Assembly (NCBI GenBank): GCA_000620185.1
Contig: JHVO01000005.1
Span: 1-64,000, forward strand
DNA: 64,000 bases
Source: Geodermatophilaceae bacterium URHB0062
Lineage (GTDB): Bacteria; Actinomycetota; Actinomycetes; Mycobacteriales; Geodermatophilaceae
Direction: 5' to 3'
The position numbers and the translations under genes are program-made. Under the pieces are notes generated by a model, which saw nothing but the letters and a program-made list of their open reading frames with translations, ran no database searches and was not told the origin of the DNA. Positions 62,068-64,000 of this stretch are shown here, one piece after another. Within the stretch, counting starts at the first letter, position 1, and each line of letters starts with the position of its first letter.

Positions 62068-62994
62068 ATGCCAACTCGTGCCGACGTGGAGTACACGGTT
62101 GAGGGCGCCACCATCCGCGGCTGGTTCTACACACCCGAGACCGGCAACGCTCCCTACGCGACCGTGGTGCTGCAGCACGGCTTCTCGGCGGTCAAGGAGA
62201 TGCACCTCGACGACTACGCCGAGGTGTTCGCCGCCGCGGGACTGGCCTGCCTGGTCTACGACCACCCCGGCTTCGGCGACAGCGAACCCGTTCCCGGCAC
62301 CCCTCGTCTCGAGATCGACCCGTGGCAACAGATTCGCTTCGTGTCCCACGCGATCACGTATGCGCAGAGTCGTGACGATGTGGATTCCCGACGGATCGGG
62401 CTCTGGGGCTCGAGCTACGGCGCGGCCAACGCGTACGTCACCGCGGCGATCGACCGACGGGTCAAGGCGATCGTGGGGCAGGTTCCCCTCGTGACGGGTT
62501 CGCTGTCGTTCACCCAGCTCGTGCGGATCGACCAATGGGCCTCGACGGAGGAGATGTTCGCGGCGGACCGACTGGCCCGCCTGAGGGGCGAAACTCCTGC
62601 GATGGTCCCGGTGGTCGACGACGACCCCATGGCCCCGTCGGCGCTGCCGACGCACGACTCCTATGAGTGGTTCACAGCGACCGCGGACAAGCGAGCCCCG
62701 AACTGGCGCAACGAGGTCACACTCCGGTCGCTGGAGTACTTCCGCGGCTATGAGCCGATCGACTACATCCCGAAGATCTCGCCGACGCCACTGCTCATGG
62801 TGGTCGCACCGGGTGACCGACTCGTCGACGGTGGCCTCTCCTTGCGGGCGTACCAGGCGGCCGTGGAGCCGAAGAAGCTGGTCCGGGTAGACGGTGGGCA
62901 CTTCGACGCCTACACCGGCGCGGGATTCGAGGTGTCATCCGGGGCGGCACGCGACTGGTTCGTGGAGCATCTCATCGACCGGCCCGCGGGGTGA
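62068..62994 (+). CDS. Alpha/beta hydrolase
   Basis: The 308-residue protein from ATG 62068 (GGAG upstream) has a dienelactone-hydrolase/DUF1100-like alpha/beta fold. The oxyanion strand is VVLQHGFSAVKEMH, the nucleophile elbow GSSYG has Ser116, the acid is probably in VVAPGDRLVD, and the His is in DGGHFDAY. Substrate is unknown; an esterase or peptidase-like activity is likely. The fold is complete and undamaged. Confidence 0.85.
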   Translation: MPTRADVEYTVEGATIRGWFYTPETGNAPYATVVLQHGFSAVKEMHLDDYAEVFAAAGLACLVYDHPGFGDSEPVPGTPRLEIDPWQQIRFVSHAITYAQSRDDVDSRRIGLWGSSYGAANAYVTAAIDRRVKAIVGQVPLVTGSLSFTQLVRIDQWASTEEMFAADRLARLRGETPAMVPVVDDDPMAPSALPTHDSYEWFTATADKRAPNWRNEVTLRSLEYFRGYEPIDYIPKISPTPLLMVVAPGDRLVDGGLSLRAYQAAVEPKKLVRVDGGHFDAYTGAGFEVSSGAARDWFVEHLIDRPAG

Positions 62995-63048
62995 TGGTCG
63001 CTCTGTTCGCAGGCCTCCTCCCAGCGCGGGCGTCCTGGACGACTCGCC

Positions 63049-63360
63049 TTGGTGGCACACCGCCTCCGACGCCCGGGGGGTACGGGATCGGGCGTTGATG
63101 CCCCGGCCCGGGCGCCGTCCACAGAGCGTCGGAGGGCCGACTGGAACCCGCGAGACTCACTGTCCGAGGGCTCGGCCGGTGGGCGGATCGACCCGCGCGT
63201 CCTGGCGCGTCTGCTGTCACCGCTCCACCGTTGCGGCCGACAACTGCTGGTCCGGTGCCCGCAGATCGCGTTGGCCCGGTTGCTGGTGTCCGCGGGTACC
63301 GACGCCGTGGTCGTGGACGACCTGCCGGAGGCGCTGGTGGCCTTGAGCCTGTCCCCGTAG
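63049..63360 (+). CDS. Possible STAS-like protein or fragment
   Basis: The second half of this 103-codon frame (RIDPRVLARLLSPLHRCGRQ, LLVRCPQIALARLLVSAGTD) resembles the C-terminal half of a STAS domain. The first half is Arg/Pro-rich and has no recognisable strand. It could be a remnant or start later; no ribosome-binding site decides this. Confidence 0.3.
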   Translation: MVAHRLRRPGGTGSGVDAPARAPSTERRRADWNPRDSLSEGSAGGRIDPRVLARLLSPLHRCGRQLLVRCPQIALARLLVSAGTDAVVVDDLPEALVALSLSP

Positions 63361-63383
63361 CCGAGGACCGGCCCCCGGGTCCT

Positions 63384-64000
63384 TCAGCCCTGCACGGCTG
63401 GGCGACGCAGGGCGCGTTGGGCGACAGCGGCCACGCCGATGGCCACCATGGCGGCGGCTGCTGACGGCTTGGGCGACCATCGCAACGCGGCGACGGCCCA
63501 GGCCGGGGGTGCGTCGTACTGCCGATCGGACCCACGACCCGGTGCTGTCCTCGCCGGCTCGGTCGAGGCCTGGGCGAAGGCATCGAGCATTCCGGGGACG
63601 AAGGCGGCCATGTCCTGGGGCCCTCTGCTCGTAATCAGGTTCCCATCCCGGACGAGCTCCTGATCGAGCCAGGTGGCACCGGCGTTCACCAGATCGTCGC
63701 GGATCCCGGGCCAGGAGGTGAGGGTCCGGCCGTCCACCAGTCCGGCCGAGGCGAGTACCCACGGCCCGTGGCAGAGGCTGGCGATGGGCTTGCCACTCGT
63801 GGCGAACGCGCGAACGAACTCCCGTGCCGGGGCGGACTGCCGGAGCAGGTCGGGATTGATGAACCCGCCGGGCAACAGCAGCCCGTCGTAGTCGCTGGGA
63901 TCGGCATCGCCGATCGTCTTGTCCACGCGGACGCGGCTGGCCGGCATGTGCAGGTTCACCCCGCGGATCCGTCCGTGCCGTAGGGAGACGACATCGACCT
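63384..64000 (-). CDS. DJ-1/PfpI family protein, 5' end outside the window
   Basis: The minus-strand frame is open to the right edge, and VSLRHGRIRGVNLHMPASRV is in frame before the first internal start, so the gene continues beyond 64000. The visible part shows the class I glutamine-amidotransferase-like fold: DYDGLLLPGG and the nucleophile elbow ASLCHGPWVLA with the catalytic Cys. Family members are stress-related hydrolases or deglycases; the specific role is unknown. A hydrophobic tail (AAAAMVAIGVAAVAQ) after the domain may be a membrane anchor, which is unusual. Confidence 0.85.
   Translation of the reverse strand, partial: VDVVSLRHGRIRGVNLHMPASRVRVDKTIGDADPSDYDGLLLPGGFINPDLLRQSAPAREFVRAFATSGKPIASLCHGPWVLASAGLVDGRTLTSWPGIRDDLVNAGATWLDQELVRDGNLITSRGPQDMAAFVPGMLDAFAQASTEPARTAPGRGSDRQYDAPPAWAVAALRWSPKPSAAAAMVAIGVAAVAQRALRRPAVQG

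Overview
The window reads as very GC-rich actinobacterial DNA with GTG/TTG starts, overlapping start/stop codons and TANNNT -10-like boxes placed right in front of ATG codons. The flanking polyhydroxyalkanoate (PHA) genes and the kinase/flippase fusion would fit Geodermatophilaceae or a relative, but that placement is inference. No tRNA, rRNA or CRISPR array was seen.

Layout. 0-1 kb: an IS3-family element runs off the left edge and has cut the 3' end of a gene for six zinc-ribbon repeats plus a GIY-YIG-like domain. 2.3-10.4 kb: a module resembling an integrative element, with an XRE regulator and a palindromic operator candidate, a large serine recombinase, about 2 kb of non-coding DNA with strong inverted repeats, a replication-relaxation protein, a NYN nuclease-like protein, and a compact operon of tiny Cys-rich proteins that starts from a probable leaderless promoter with two identical palindromes. 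10.4-11 kb: a decayed IS481 transposase.

11-49.5 kb is a dense defence island. Two adjacent dynamin-like genes carry three GTPase modules. They converge on a five-gene minus-strand operon in which every junction is a 4-base overlap: helicase-DUF1998-Vsr-like nuclease fusion, SNF2 helicase, large adenine methyltransferase, McrB, McrC. This looks like a DISARM-type core joined to a McrBC module. After it come an Mrr-fold protein with a doubtful active site, a HEPN-like protein, a DUF429-RelA/SpoT fusion, an HNH/NucA-like nuclease toxin, a three-gene operon built on a DEAH RNA-helicase-like protein with S1 domains and two unrecognised partners, and a PIN-like protein.

49.5-64 kb looks like ordinary chromosome: kinase/flippase fusion, frameshifted cation/proton antiporter, PhaB-type reductase, a KAS III-like enzyme with a long N-terminal extension, PhaC, an M23 peptidase, an alpha/beta hydrolase and a DJ-1/PfpI protein. 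Scattered between 39.9 and 61.9 kb, always on the minus strand, are repeated 5' fragments of a quinone oxidoreductase gene (about 50 codons each). The four best preserved carry a -10-like box just before the ATG, and they all stop near the same codon. These fragments, the coupled DISARM-like/McrBC operon, the DEAH operon and the microprotein operon are the parts most worth follow-up.
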